64,000 bases of DNA. Source: Anaeromyxobacter diazotrophicus. GTDB taxonomy: Bacteria > Myxococcota > Myxococcia > Myxococcales > Anaeromyxobacteraceae. The stretch lies in the NCBI RefSeq assembly GCF_013340205.1, contig NZ_BJTG01000011.1, forward strand, positions 62,001 through 126,000. The letters run 5' to 3'. Below the pieces are notes generated by a model. It made no database searches. It had not been told where the DNA came from and saw only the letters and a program-made list of their open reading frames with translations. The position numbers were made by a program, and so were the translations under genes. Positions 41,580 to 49,720 of this stretch are shown here, one piece after another; position 1 is the stretch's first letter, and the number at the start of each line of letters is the position of its first letter.

Positions 41580-42916
41580 TGCACGCCTTTCCTGGGGGCT
41601 TCGCCCGTTACCTGCGCGAGCTTCGCTCGCGCGACGTAGAGGTCATACGCAGCCTGCGCCGCCGCGACCTGGCTCTCGACGTACTGCGTGTAGGCGTCGA
41701 TGAGGCTCTTCGCGTCGATGAGCCCCGCGGCGAAATCGAGCCCGGTCGAGCGGAACAGCGCCTTGCCCGAGCCAAGCGCCGCCTGGGCGGCAACGTGCCG
41801 GGCCTGCGCCGCCCTGAGCTCGGCGAGCCCGGTGTCCACCTGCACCTGTACCAGGCGGGCGAGGCCCTCGCGTTGCTGAGCCAGGGCGTCCCGCTCCGCC
41901 TGCGCCTTCTGCGCGCGGGCGGACATCATGGGCAGCGCCAGGTCCTGGCGGAAGCCGATCAGGGCGCCCAGCGAGAGGGTGTTGAACCAGTCGCTCACCC
42001 AGGGGTTGAGCTGGATGTCGCGGTTGGGCGCGTAGGAGTAGACGAACTGCGCGCCGAGGAAGAACTGCGGCTTGTTGGCGGCGCGCTCGGCCTTCACCTC
42101 CGCGTCGCGCGCCCGGATGGCGTCGCCCAGCGCGCGCAGGTCGGGCCGTTGCCGCTCGGCCGCGTCCAGCGCGGCGGCGCGGTCCGGCACGGCCGCGGCG
42201 GGCGGGTCGAGCGGCGCTTCCTGCAGCGCGAGACGCGCGGGATCGGTCCCGAGCATGGCGGCGAGGGCGACCTGCGCCAGGTCGAGGCCCTTCTGCGCCT
42301 CGGCGGCGCGCCCCTCCACGACGCCGCGGGCGAGATCCACGCGGTAGCGGTCGGCGGGCGAGACGTCCTCGTCGCCGTTCGCCATCGCCTCCTTCACGTG
42401 CTGCGCGGCCTGCGCCAGGGCACCGCGGACGTCGCCGGCGATGGCGAGGAACCGCTTCGCCAGCGCGACCCCCCACCACGTCTGCACCACCCGGAGCTGC
42501 ACCTGCGAGGTCGTGTCCTGTACCAGCAGCTCGCGCGCCTCGAGGCCGGCCTGCGCCGCCTCAGACGCAGCGTCGAGGCGACCCCAGGTGTAGATCGGTT
42601 GCAGTGCCTGGATCTCGACGCGGACGAAAGGCCGGATCCCATAGAGCGACCGGTTGGTGCCGACGATCGTCTCCGGTTTGAGGAAGTCGCCACGCGCCTC
42701 GGGGGCGGGGCCGGTGAGGACGGTCGCGGTGGCCTGCGGGACGATCCTGAGCGCCCTGGCCATCGCCTCGTCCGCCTGGGCGGTGACGACGTCCGCCTGC
42801 TTGATGGCGACCTCGTCGCTGCGTGAGGCTGCGAGGCCGAGCGCGGTGTCGAGGTCGAGCGGCCCGCACGGTGGGCCGGCCGCGAAGAGGAGCGTGGCGA
42901 CGATGTAGGTGGTCAT
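41564..42916 (-). CDS. TolC-family outer-membrane channel protein
   Basis: The 450-residue protein has a short N-terminal signal, and two outer-membrane-efflux repeats with long helices (RPDLRALGDAIRARDAEVKA and a C-terminal YDLYVARAKLAQVTGE). TolC proteins form a trimeric barrel and periplasmic tunnel. It is the first gene of a lipid operon and has its own promoter overlapping the divergent one. It may serve lipid export rather than drug efflux; no adaptor protein gene is adjacent. Confidence 0.87.
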   Translation of the reverse strand: MTTYIVATLLFAAGPPCGPLDLDTALGLAASRSDEVAIKQADVVTAQADEAMARALRIVPQATATVLTGPAPEARGDFLKPETIVGTNRSLYGIRPFVRVEIQALQPIYTWGRLDAASEAAQAGLEARELLVQDTTSQVQLRVVQTWWGVALAKRFLAIAGDVRGALAQAAQHVKEAMANGDEDVSPADRYRVDLARGVVEGRAAEAQKGLDLAQVALAAMLGTDPARLALQEAPLDPPAAAVPDRAAALDAAERQRPDLRALGDAIRARDAEVKAERAANKPQFFLGAQFVYSYAPNRDIQLNPWVSDWFNTLSLGALIGFRQDLALPMMSARAQKAQAERDALAQQREGLARLVQVQVDTGLAELRAAQARHVAAQAALGSGKALFRSTGLDFAAGLIDAKSLIDAYTQYVESQVAAAQAAYDLYVARAKLAQVTGEAPRKGVQCELP

Positions 42917-42939
42917 CAGGGAGAGCCGGTGGCGGCGGC

Positions 42940-42968
42940 AAGCTACTTGGCAATGTCAGGCTTTTCAA
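42940..42968 (-). promoter_or_regulatory. Promoter of the tolC-mlaC-lipid operon
   Basis: Minus strand TTGAAA (42968-42963), 17-base spacer, TAGCTT (42945-42940). The -10 hexamer lies beside the -35 of the opposing promoter, so RNA polymerase cannot occupy both. Confidence 0.55.
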
Positions 42969-42975
42969 GTAACTA
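42947..42975 (+). promoter_or_regulatory. Promoter of the aminotransferase operon
   Basis: Plus strand TTGGCA (42947-42952), 17-base spacer, TAACTA (42970-42975), expected start near 42982. It overlaps the opposing tolC promoter almost completely. The inverted repeat TACTTG (42944-42949) / CAAGTA (42966-42971) covers both -35/-10 junctions and is a candidate operator. Confidence 0.55.
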
Positions 42976-43004
42976 GCGGCCCGCGGGGGGCTCCCAAAAA
43001 ACAC

Positions 43005-44351
43005 ATGAAGAAAAAGAACGTCGTCCTCCGGACCGCCATCCCCGGCCCGCGCTCGCAGCAGATCGTCGCTCAGGAGCAGCGCCACCTCGCGCCCGGCCTG
43101 CAAGGCTTCGCGCTCTGGGCCGGCGTCGCCATGGACCACGGGCGGGGCTCCACGCTGACCGACGTCGACGGCAACACCTACGTCGACCTCATCGGCGGGA
43201 TCGGCGTCAACGCGCTCGGCCACTGCCACCCGGCCTACGTGGCGGCGCTCACCGAGCAGGCGCAGCAGCTCACCGTCGGCAGCTTCACCTCGGCGCCGCG
43301 GGCGGACCTGGTGAACGACGTCTGCGGGATGGCCCCGGCCGGCCTCGACCGGCTGCAGCTCTACTCGTCGGGCGCGGAGGCGGTCGAGTCCGCGCTCCGG
43401 CTCGCCCGCCACGCCACCGGCCGGCAGGAGGTGGTCGGCTTCTGGGGCGGCTTCCACGGCAAGACCGCCGGCGCGGCCGCGCTCATGGGGTCGACCTCCA
43501 AGTACGGCCTGGGGCCGTTCCCGGCCGGCACCACCCTCGTCCCGTACGCCGACTGCTACCGCTGCCCGCTGGCCCTCGAGGAGGCGAGCTGCGGCCTGGC
43601 GTGCATCGAGCTGGCCCGCAAGGCGATGAAGGCGCAGCCGTCCGGCCCGGTGGCGGCGGTCATCGCCGAGCCGATGCAGGGCACGGCCGGCAACGTCATC
43701 CCGCCCAAGGAGTTCCTCCCGGCCATGGCCGACGCGGCCCACGAGCTGGGCGCGCTGTTCATCGCCGACGAGATGATCACCGGCTTCGGCCGGACCGGGA
43801 AGCCGTGGGGCGTGGATCACTCCGGCGCCCGCCCGGACATCGTGACGCTCGGCAAGGGGTTCGGCTCCGGCTTCCCCATCGCCGGCGTGCTCACCCGCGA
43901 CGCCATCTCGCAGGCGAAGCCCTGGGCGAACCCCTCGGGCGCCTCCTCCAGCTACGGCGGCAACGCGCTGGCCGCGGCGGCGGCGCGCGCGTCGGTGCGC
44001 ACCATCCGTGACCAGAAGCTGTGGGAGAACGCCGAGAAGGTCGGCGCGGCCATGCTCGCGGAGCTGCGCCGGATGCAGGAGCGGCACCCCTTCATCGGCC
44101 AGGTCCGCGGAGCGGGCCTGTTCCTCGCCATCGAGATGGTGAAGGACCGCAAGACCAAGGAGCCGGTCGACACGGCGGTCATGAAGGACGTCTACCAGCG
44201 GTGCGTGCGGCGGGGGCTCCTCGCCATGACCTACAGCCCCCACATCCGCCTCCAGCCGGCGCTCACGATCGACGAGGACACGGCGCTCGAGGGATTGTCC
44301 CTGCTCGACGAGGCGTTCCGGGAGCTGGACGAGAGCGGCCGCTGGCGGTGA
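43005..44351 (+). CDS. Class III PLP-dependent aminotransferase
   Basis: The 448-residue protein has the class III core: DVDGNTYVDLIGGIGVNALGH, SSGAEAVESALRLAR, FHGKTAGAAALMG, IADEMITGFGRTGKPWG and LGKGFGSGFPIAGV with the PLP Lys. It moves an amino group between an amine and a keto or aldehyde compound; family members use 4-aminobutyrate, diaminobutyrate, ornithine or glutamate semialdehyde. The substrate cannot be read from the sequence. It heads an operon with a Gfo/Idh/MocA dehydrogenase and an MMPL transporter. ATG 43005 was chosen because the preceding frame lies in the promoter. Confidence 0.88.
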   Translation: MKKKNVVLRTAIPGPRSQQIVAQEQRHLAPGLQGFALWAGVAMDHGRGSTLTDVDGNTYVDLIGGIGVNALGHCHPAYVAALTEQAQQLTVGSFTSAPRADLVNDVCGMAPAGLDRLQLYSSGAEAVESALRLARHATGRQEVVGFWGGFHGKTAGAAALMGSTSKYGLGPFPAGTTLVPYADCYRCPLALEEASCGLACIELARKAMKAQPSGPVAAVIAEPMQGTAGNVIPPKEFLPAMADAAHELGALFIADEMITGFGRTGKPWGVDHSGARPDIVTLGKGFGSGFPIAGVLTRDAISQAKPWANPSGASSSYGGNALAAAAARASVRTIRDQKLWENAEKVGAAMLAELRRMQERHPFIGQVRGAGLFLAIEMVKDRKTKEPVDTAVMKDVYQRCVRRGLLAMTYSPHIRLQPALTIDEDTALEGLSLLDEAFRELDESGRWR

Positions 44352-44400
44352 TCCGCCGGATCGGATCGCGGGCTCCGGACCCCGGAGCAGAGAGGAAGCG

Positions 44401-45513
44401 ATGACCCCCACTCACGGCCCGCGCCTGCGCGGCGCCCTCATCGGCTATGGCTTCATCGGCGCGCAGGGGCACGTCCCGGCGTACCTGAAGCGGAGCGACG
44501 TCGAGCTCGTGGCGGTGGCCGACATCTGCCCGGCCCGCCGGGCGCTCGTCGCGGCGCAGCTCCCCCGGGCGCGCGTCTACGAGTCGGCCGACGCGCTGCT
44601 CGCCGCCGAGCAGGGCCGGATCGACTTCGTCGACGTGGCCACCCCGCCGAGCGAGCACGCGCGCCTCGCGCTGCGCGCGCTCGACCTCGGCCTGCACGTA
44701 TTGTGCGAGAAGCCGCTCGCCACGCGCCTCGCCGACGCGGCGGCGCTGCTCGAGAAGGCGCGCTCGGCCAGGCGGGTGCTCTTCCCCTGCCACAACTACA
44801 AGCACGCGCCGGTGGTGACCGCCATCCGGGAGGTGATCCGCTCCGGCCGGATCGGCAAGGTCCGGGCGGTGTCGCTCTCGACCTTCCGCAACACCCACGC
44901 CAAGGGCGTCACCGAGTGGAACACCCACTGGCGGCGCGAGGTGCGCCACTCCGGCGGCGGCATCGCCATGGACCACGGCAGCCACACCTTCTACCTGACG
45001 TTCGACTGGATGGACGCCTGGCCGACCGCGGTGACGGCCAAGCTGACCAACCAGGAGCCGTCCAAGTGGGACACCGAGGACAACTTCTCGGCCGTGCTCA
45101 CCTTCCCCACCGGCCTCGCCGACGTGCACCTCACCTGGACGGCCGGCGTGCGCAAGGTCATCTACAACGTGCAGGGGGAGCGCGGCGCCCTCACCGTGGA
45201 CGACGACGACCTCCAGATCGCCGTGATGCGGCGCACCGACGGCCCGGACGTGGCGCAGGGCGCGGTCACCTGGGACGTGGAGCGCCGGACCATCGCCTCC
45301 GACTGGATGGACGCCAGCCACACCCGCTGGTTCAACGCCATGTTCGACCAGTTCCTGGCGGCGGTGGCGAGCGACGACTTCGCCGGCAAGGAGGCGCAGG
45401 ACGCCTACCGGTGCATCGAGATCATCACCACGGCCTACCGCTCGTCGGCCGAGGGCTGCCGGGAGCTGCCGCTCGCCGGCGTGCCGCCGGGCGGCGCCGG
45501 GGCGCCGCGGTGA
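44401..45513 (+). CDS. Gfo/Idh/MocA-family NAD(P)-dependent oxidoreductase
   Basis: The 370-residue protein has the Rossmann start RGALIGYGFIGAQGHVPAYL, the HVLCEKPLAT motif with the catalytic Lys of this family, and MDHGSHTFYL with the catalytic His region. Members oxidise or reduce sugars and cyclitols such as myo-inositol and UDP-sugars. With the aminotransferase just upstream (49 bases) it could make a keto sugar or keto-cyclitol and then an amino derivative for a lipid head group. The order dehydrogenase plus aminotransferase is common in amino-sugar pathways. AGAGAGG lies before the ATG. Confidence 0.87.
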   Translation: MTPTHGPRLRGALIGYGFIGAQGHVPAYLKRSDVELVAVADICPARRALVAAQLPRARVYESADALLAAEQGRIDFVDVATPPSEHARLALRALDLGLHVLCEKPLATRLADAAALLEKARSARRVLFPCHNYKHAPVVTAIREVIRSGRIGKVRAVSLSTFRNTHAKGVTEWNTHWRREVRHSGGGIAMDHGSHTFYLTFDWMDAWPTAVTAKLTNQEPSKWDTEDNFSAVLTFPTGLADVHLTWTAGVRKVIYNVQGERGALTVDDDDLQIAVMRRTDGPDVAQGAVTWDVERRTIASDWMDASHTRWFNAMFDQFLAAVASDDFAGKEAQDAYRCIEIITTAYRSSAEGCRELPLAGVPPGGAGAPR

Positions 45514-48074
45514 ACGATCGCGATCTCCCCGGGGCCGGCGGCGCGGTGCGCGCCGGGCCGGGGGCGCCCGGGCCGCGGCGGGAGCCCGGGCAGCCGGGCC
45601 CGTGCTGCCGCGCGCTCGTCCCGTGGCTCGTGCGCGAGCGGCGGGTGGTGCTGCTCCTCGCGCTGCTCGCCTTCGTCCTCGGGTCGATCTACGCGGTCCG
45701 CCTCTACTCGAACCTGCGGTCCGGGTTCGAGGAGCTGCTCCCCGACAACGCGGCCAGCGTCAAGGTGGCGCGCACCGTGGCGAAGAAGCTCCACAACGTC
45801 ACCCACCTCTCGGTCGTGTTCGAGGGGAAGGACGGCGACGCCCTGGAGCGGCTGGCCGACGACCTGGCCCGGCGCCTCCGCACGCTGCCCGGCGACATCG
45901 TGGACCGGGTCGAGTACCGCACCGACGAGCAGGAGGCCTTCTTCCGCCGCTTCGGCGGCCTGTACCTGTCGAACGAGGACCTGGCCGAGATCCAGCGCCG
46001 GCTCGACGCTCGCGTCGCGTGGGAGAAGCAGAAGCAGAACCCGTTCCTCGGCCTGCTCGGCGAGGACACGCGCGAGCTCGGCCCCGAGCCGTCGCTCGAC
46101 TTCTCCGACATCGAGCGGAAGTACGGCGCGGTGACCGGGGCGCTGGCGCAGTTCCGGAACGGCTACTTCCAGACCCCCGACGGCAAGCTCCTCGTGATGC
46201 TGGTGCGGCCGCCCGAGTCGGCCACCGGCCTCGCCGCGAACCAGCGCGTGCTCGACGCGGTGAAGCGCGAGGTGGAGGCGCTCCAGCCGACCCGGTACGA
46301 CCCCGCGGTGCGCGTCGGCTACGACGGCGAGGTGGGCACGCTGGTCGAGGAGCAGGCGGCGCTCGAGGCCGACCTCGTCTCCTCGACGGTGGTGGTGCTG
46401 GTCCTGGTGCTGGCCGTCCTCTACGTGTACTTCCGGCGCTGGACGGCCATCCTCTCGATCCTGGGCGCGCTGGCGGTCGGCTGCGCGCTCACGTTCGGGC
46501 TCTCCTGGGTCCTGGTCGGCTACCTCAACGCCAACACCGCCTTCCTCGGCTCGATCGTGGTCGGGAACGGCATCAACGTCTCGATCATCTTCGTGGCGCG
46601 CTTCCTGGAGGAGCGGCGGCGCGGCCTCCCGCTGGTGGAGGCGATGCAGGTGACCTGGGCCGGGACGCTGGCCGCCACCTTCGTCGCCTCGTTCGGCGCC
46701 GGGCTCGCGTACCTGTCGCTCGCCGTGACCGACTTCCGCGGGTTCAGCCAGTTCGGGGTCATCGGCGGCCTCGGCATGGCGATCTGCTGGGCCGTGGCCT
46801 ACCTGACGCTGCCGGCGCTCCTGGCGGCGCTCGACTCGCGCAGCAAGCGGGCCGTCGACCCGGGGCAGCGCTCGATCGTCGGCGTGCTGGTGAACCGGAT
46901 CGACACCCGGCACGGCCGGCTGGTGCGGGTGGTCTCCCTGGCGCTGGCGGCGGTCGCGCTGGCGGGCGTCGCGACCTACCGCGGCGAGATCATCGAGTAC
47001 GACCTCGACCAGCTCCGGGCCGCCAAGAGCGCGCGCGAGGGGGCGCAGTACTGGGGCGGCAAGGTGGACCAGGTCTTCAAGGCCTACCTCACGCCCATCA
47101 TGATCCGCGCCGACAGCCCGGAGGAGCTGAAGAAGGTGGTGGCGGAGCTCGACCGCGAGCGCGCCCGGCGCGGCCCGGCCGACCCCATCCGCGAGGTGCG
47201 CACCCTCGAGACGGTGGTGCCGCCGGACCAGGAGCAGAAGCTCCCGCGGCTGCGGCGCCTCCGCGAGTCGCTCAGCGACGCGCGCCTCGCCCAGCTCGAC
47301 CCGGAGGTGCGGCGCAAGGCGCTCCTCTTCCGCCCGCCGCCCGACCCGCGGCCGGTCACGATCGACGACCTGCCGCTCACGTTCCGGCTGCCGCTCGTGG
47401 AGCGCGACGGGACCACCGGCCACATCGGCCTCGCCTTCCCGAAGCGCGTCGGCTGGATGAGCGCCCGCGAGACGCAGGACATCGTGGACCTCATCCGCGG
47501 CGCGATCGCGCGCGCCGGCGGCCACGCCCAGGCGGTCGGGCAGCCGCTGCTCTTCGCCGACATCGCGCGGGCCATCGTGCGCGACGGGCCCAAGGCCACC
47601 GCGCTCGCCTTCGCGGCGGTGGTGCTGCTGGTGTTCGCCGCCATGCGGCGCCTGCGGCCCGCGCTGCTGGTGCTGGGGAGCCTGGTGCTCGGCGTGGTCT
47701 GGCTGGTGGGGCTCGCCGCCTGGGCCCGGGTGAAGCTCAACTTCCTCAACTTCGTGGTGTTCCCCATCACCTTCGGGATCGGCGTGGACTACGCCGTCAA
47801 CATCGTCCAGCGCTGGCGCCTCGAAGGGCCCGACTCGCTCCACCGCGTGCTGCGGGAGACAGGTGGCGCGGTCGGGCTGTGCTCGCTCACCACCATCATC
47901 GGCTACGCCTCCCTCCTCGTCGCCGACAACCGCGCGCTGCGCGGCTTCGGCCTGCTCGCCTCGGTCGGCGAGCTCGCCTGCGTCACCGCCGCGCTGCTGG
48001 CGCTGCCGGCGTGGCTCCTCCGTCCGCGGGAGGCGGGCGGCACACCTACACCCACCGACCGGCCCCGCACTTGA
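45510..48074 (+). CDS. MMPL/RND-family lipid transporter, HpnN-like
   Basis: The 854-residue protein has the two-halved RND plan: one helix near residue 45, a large periplasmic domain, five or six helices (about 290-450), and the same again in the second half. Motifs such as SRWTAILSILGALAVGCAL context, GNGINVSIIFVARFLEERRRG and ITFGIGVDYAVNIVQRW match hopanoid/lipid exporters (HpnN, MmpL). GTG at 45510 overlaps the dehydrogenase stop. It probably moves a membrane lipid, here presumably a sphingolipid, toward the outer membrane. Confidence 0.88.
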   Translation: MNDRDLPGAGGAVRAGPGAPGPRREPGQPGPCCRALVPWLVRERRVVLLLALLAFVLGSIYAVRLYSNLRSGFEELLPDNAASVKVARTVAKKLHNVTHLSVVFEGKDGDALERLADDLARRLRTLPGDIVDRVEYRTDEQEAFFRRFGGLYLSNEDLAEIQRRLDARVAWEKQKQNPFLGLLGEDTRELGPEPSLDFSDIERKYGAVTGALAQFRNGYFQTPDGKLLVMLVRPPESATGLAANQRVLDAVKREVEALQPTRYDPAVRVGYDGEVGTLVEEQAALEADLVSSTVVVLVLVLAVLYVYFRRWTAILSILGALAVGCALTFGLSWVLVGYLNANTAFLGSIVVGNGINVSIIFVARFLEERRRGLPLVEAMQVTWAGTLAATFVASFGAGLAYLSLAVTDFRGFSQFGVIGGLGMAICWAVAYLTLPALLAALDSRSKRAVDPGQRSIVGVLVNRIDTRHGRLVRVVSLALAAVALAGVATYRGEIIEYDLDQLRAAKSAREGAQYWGGKVDQVFKAYLTPIMIRADSPEELKKVVAELDRERARRGPADPIREVRTLETVVPPDQEQKLPRLRRLRESLSDARLAQLDPEVRRKALLFRPPPDPRPVTIDDLPLTFRLPLVERDGTTGHIGLAFPKRVGWMSARETQDIVDLIRGAIARAGGHAQAVGQPLLFADIARAIVRDGPKATALAFAAVVLLVFAAMRRLRPALLVLGSLVLGVVWLVGLAAWARVKLNFLNFVVFPITFGIGVDYAVNIVQRWRLEGPDSLHRVLRETGGAVGLCSLTTIIGYASLLVADNRALRGFGLLASVGELACVTAALLALPAWLLRPREAGGTPTPTDRPRT

Positions 48075-48099
48075 CGCGCCCCGCCAGGGCCGGTACCTA
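48071..48099 (+). promoter_or_regulatory. Promoter of the spt operon
   Basis: TTGACG (48071-48076), a 17-base spacer, TACCTA (48094-48099); start expected near 48106, ATG at 48140. From CCAGGGCCGG through TACC it is identical to the promoter of the AUR1-like gene 11 kb away. Confidence 0.7.
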
Positions 48100-48139
48100 G
48101 CTCGTTCGACAGCCGCAGGCGCGGAGAACAGAAGAGAAG

Positions 48140-49696
48140 ATGGCCGACCTTTTCGAGAAGTGCGCGCAGTGGAAGCAGGTCCAGCTCATCAAGCTGGCCG
48201 GGCACTATCCGTACTTCCGCGTCATCGAGCAGCACGACGGCACGGAGGTGGTCATCGGCGGCAAGCGCCTGATCATGGCCTGCTCCAACAACTACCTGGG
48301 GTTGGCGCAGGACCCGCGCGTGCGCGAGGCGGCGGCGCAGGCGGCCCGCGACTGGGGCTCGTCCACCTGCGGCTCGCGGCTCGCCAACGGCACCCTGGCG
48401 CTGCACGACGAGCTCGACCAGAAGCTGGCGGCCTTCCTCGGCAAGGAGGCGGCCGCCACCTTCTCGACCGGCTTCACCACCAACCTCGGGACCATCTCGG
48501 CGCTGGTGGAGCGGCACGACCTCGTCTACGCCGACCGCCAGGTGCACGGCTCCATCGTCGAGGGCATCCACGCCTGCTACGGCGAGGCGAAGCGCTTCCG
48601 CCACAACAACATGGAGGACCTCGAGCGGCACCTCGTCGCCGCGCCGCGCGAGGCGGGCAAGCTCATCGTGGTGGACGGGGTCTACTCGGCCGAGGGCGAC
48701 CTGGCCGACCTGCCCCGCATCGTGGAGCTCAAGAAGAAGCACGGCGCCCGCCTGATGGTGGACGAGGCGCACGGCCTCGGCGTCATGGGCCGGAACGGCC
48801 GCGGCACCGGCGAGCACTTCGGGGTCCACGAAGACGTCGACCTCATCATGAGCACCTTCTCGAAGTCGCTCGCCTCCATCGGCGGCGTCATCGCGGGGCG
48901 CGCCGACGTCATCAACTGGGTGAAGCACAAGGCCCGGTCCATGATCTTCCAGGCCTCGATGGTGCCCTCCGCCGCGGCGGGCGCGCTCAAGGCGCTCGAG
49001 ATCATCCAGCAGGAGCCGGAGCGGCGCGAGCGGCTGTGGGACATCTCGGAGCGCGTCCACCGCGAGCTCCGCCTCATGGGCTTCGACACCCGCCCCTCGG
49101 TCACGCCGGTGGTGCCCATCGCGGTCGGCGATCAGGCCCTCAACTTCATCTTCTGGCGCAAGCTCACCGACGCCGGCCTGTTCGTCTCCCCCTTCACCAA
49201 GCCGGCCGTCGAGCGCGACTGCGTCCGCGCCGTCTTCATGGCGACGCACACCGACGAGCAGGTCGAGCGCGCGCTCGAGATCTTCCAGCGCTGCGGCCGG
49301 GAGGTGGGCATCATCCCGTACGAGCGCCCGCACACCCGCGTCGAGGTGAAGATGGCGCGCCCGGGCGCGGACGGCTTCACCTCCTCCTCGGAGGACGCGG
49401 TCGCGACCGCCGCCCGCGCCGAGCAGGCGGAGCCGCTCGAGCTGGGCGCCATCCTGCGCAACCACGCCGACTCGCTGCGCCAGCGGCTGGACGACGCCGC
49501 CGAGCTCCTCACCTGGCGCGCCCTCAACACCGACGGCGACGACGTCCGCCGGCTGGCGCAGCTGCCGGAGCGCATCTGGACGCAGCGGCACCGCATCCAG
49601 AACAAGCTGCTCTCGATGGGCATGAACTGGATGAGCCGCCGCGGGCCGCGCCGGGGCGCCGAAGCGTCCGACGCGACCGAAGCCGACGGCCGCTGA
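48140..49696 (+). CDS. spt: Serine palmitoyltransferase-type alpha-oxoamine synthase
   Basis: The enzyme condenses L-serine with a fatty-acyl thioester to 3-ketosphinganine, the first step of sphingolipid synthesis. The core (about 1-397) has the AONS signatures YPYFRVIE, CSNNYLGLAQDP, VHGSIVEGIHACYG, MVDEAHGLGVMGRNGRG (D208, H211) and STFSKSLASIGG with the PLP Lys K242. Other AONS enzymes (KBL, BioF, HemA) are possible on sequence alone; the adjacent ceramide synthase and reductase candidates decide for Spt. A C-terminal extension (about 398-518), rich in helices and ending in MSRRGPRRG, is unusual. Confidence 0.88.
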   Translation: MADLFEKCAQWKQVQLIKLAGHYPYFRVIEQHDGTEVVIGGKRLIMACSNNYLGLAQDPRVREAAAQAARDWGSSTCGSRLANGTLALHDELDQKLAAFLGKEAAATFSTGFTTNLGTISALVERHDLVYADRQVHGSIVEGIHACYGEAKRFRHNNMEDLERHLVAAPREAGKLIVVDGVYSAEGDLADLPRIVELKKKHGARLMVDEAHGLGVMGRNGRGTGEHFGVHEDVDLIMSTFSKSLASIGGVIAGRADVINWVKHKARSMIFQASMVPSAAAGALKALEIIQQEPERRERLWDISERVHRELRLMGFDTRPSVTPVVPIAVGDQALNFIFWRKLTDAGLFVSPFTKPAVERDCVRAVFMATHTDEQVERALEIFQRCGREVGIIPYERPHTRVEVKMARPGADGFTSSSEDAVATAARAEQAEPLELGAILRNHADSLRQRLDDAAELLTWRALNTDGDDVRRLAQLPERIWTQRHRIQNKLLSMGMNWMSRRGPRRGAEASDATEADGR

Positions 49697-49720
49697 GCTC
49701 AGGAAGAGAGAAGAGAGACC

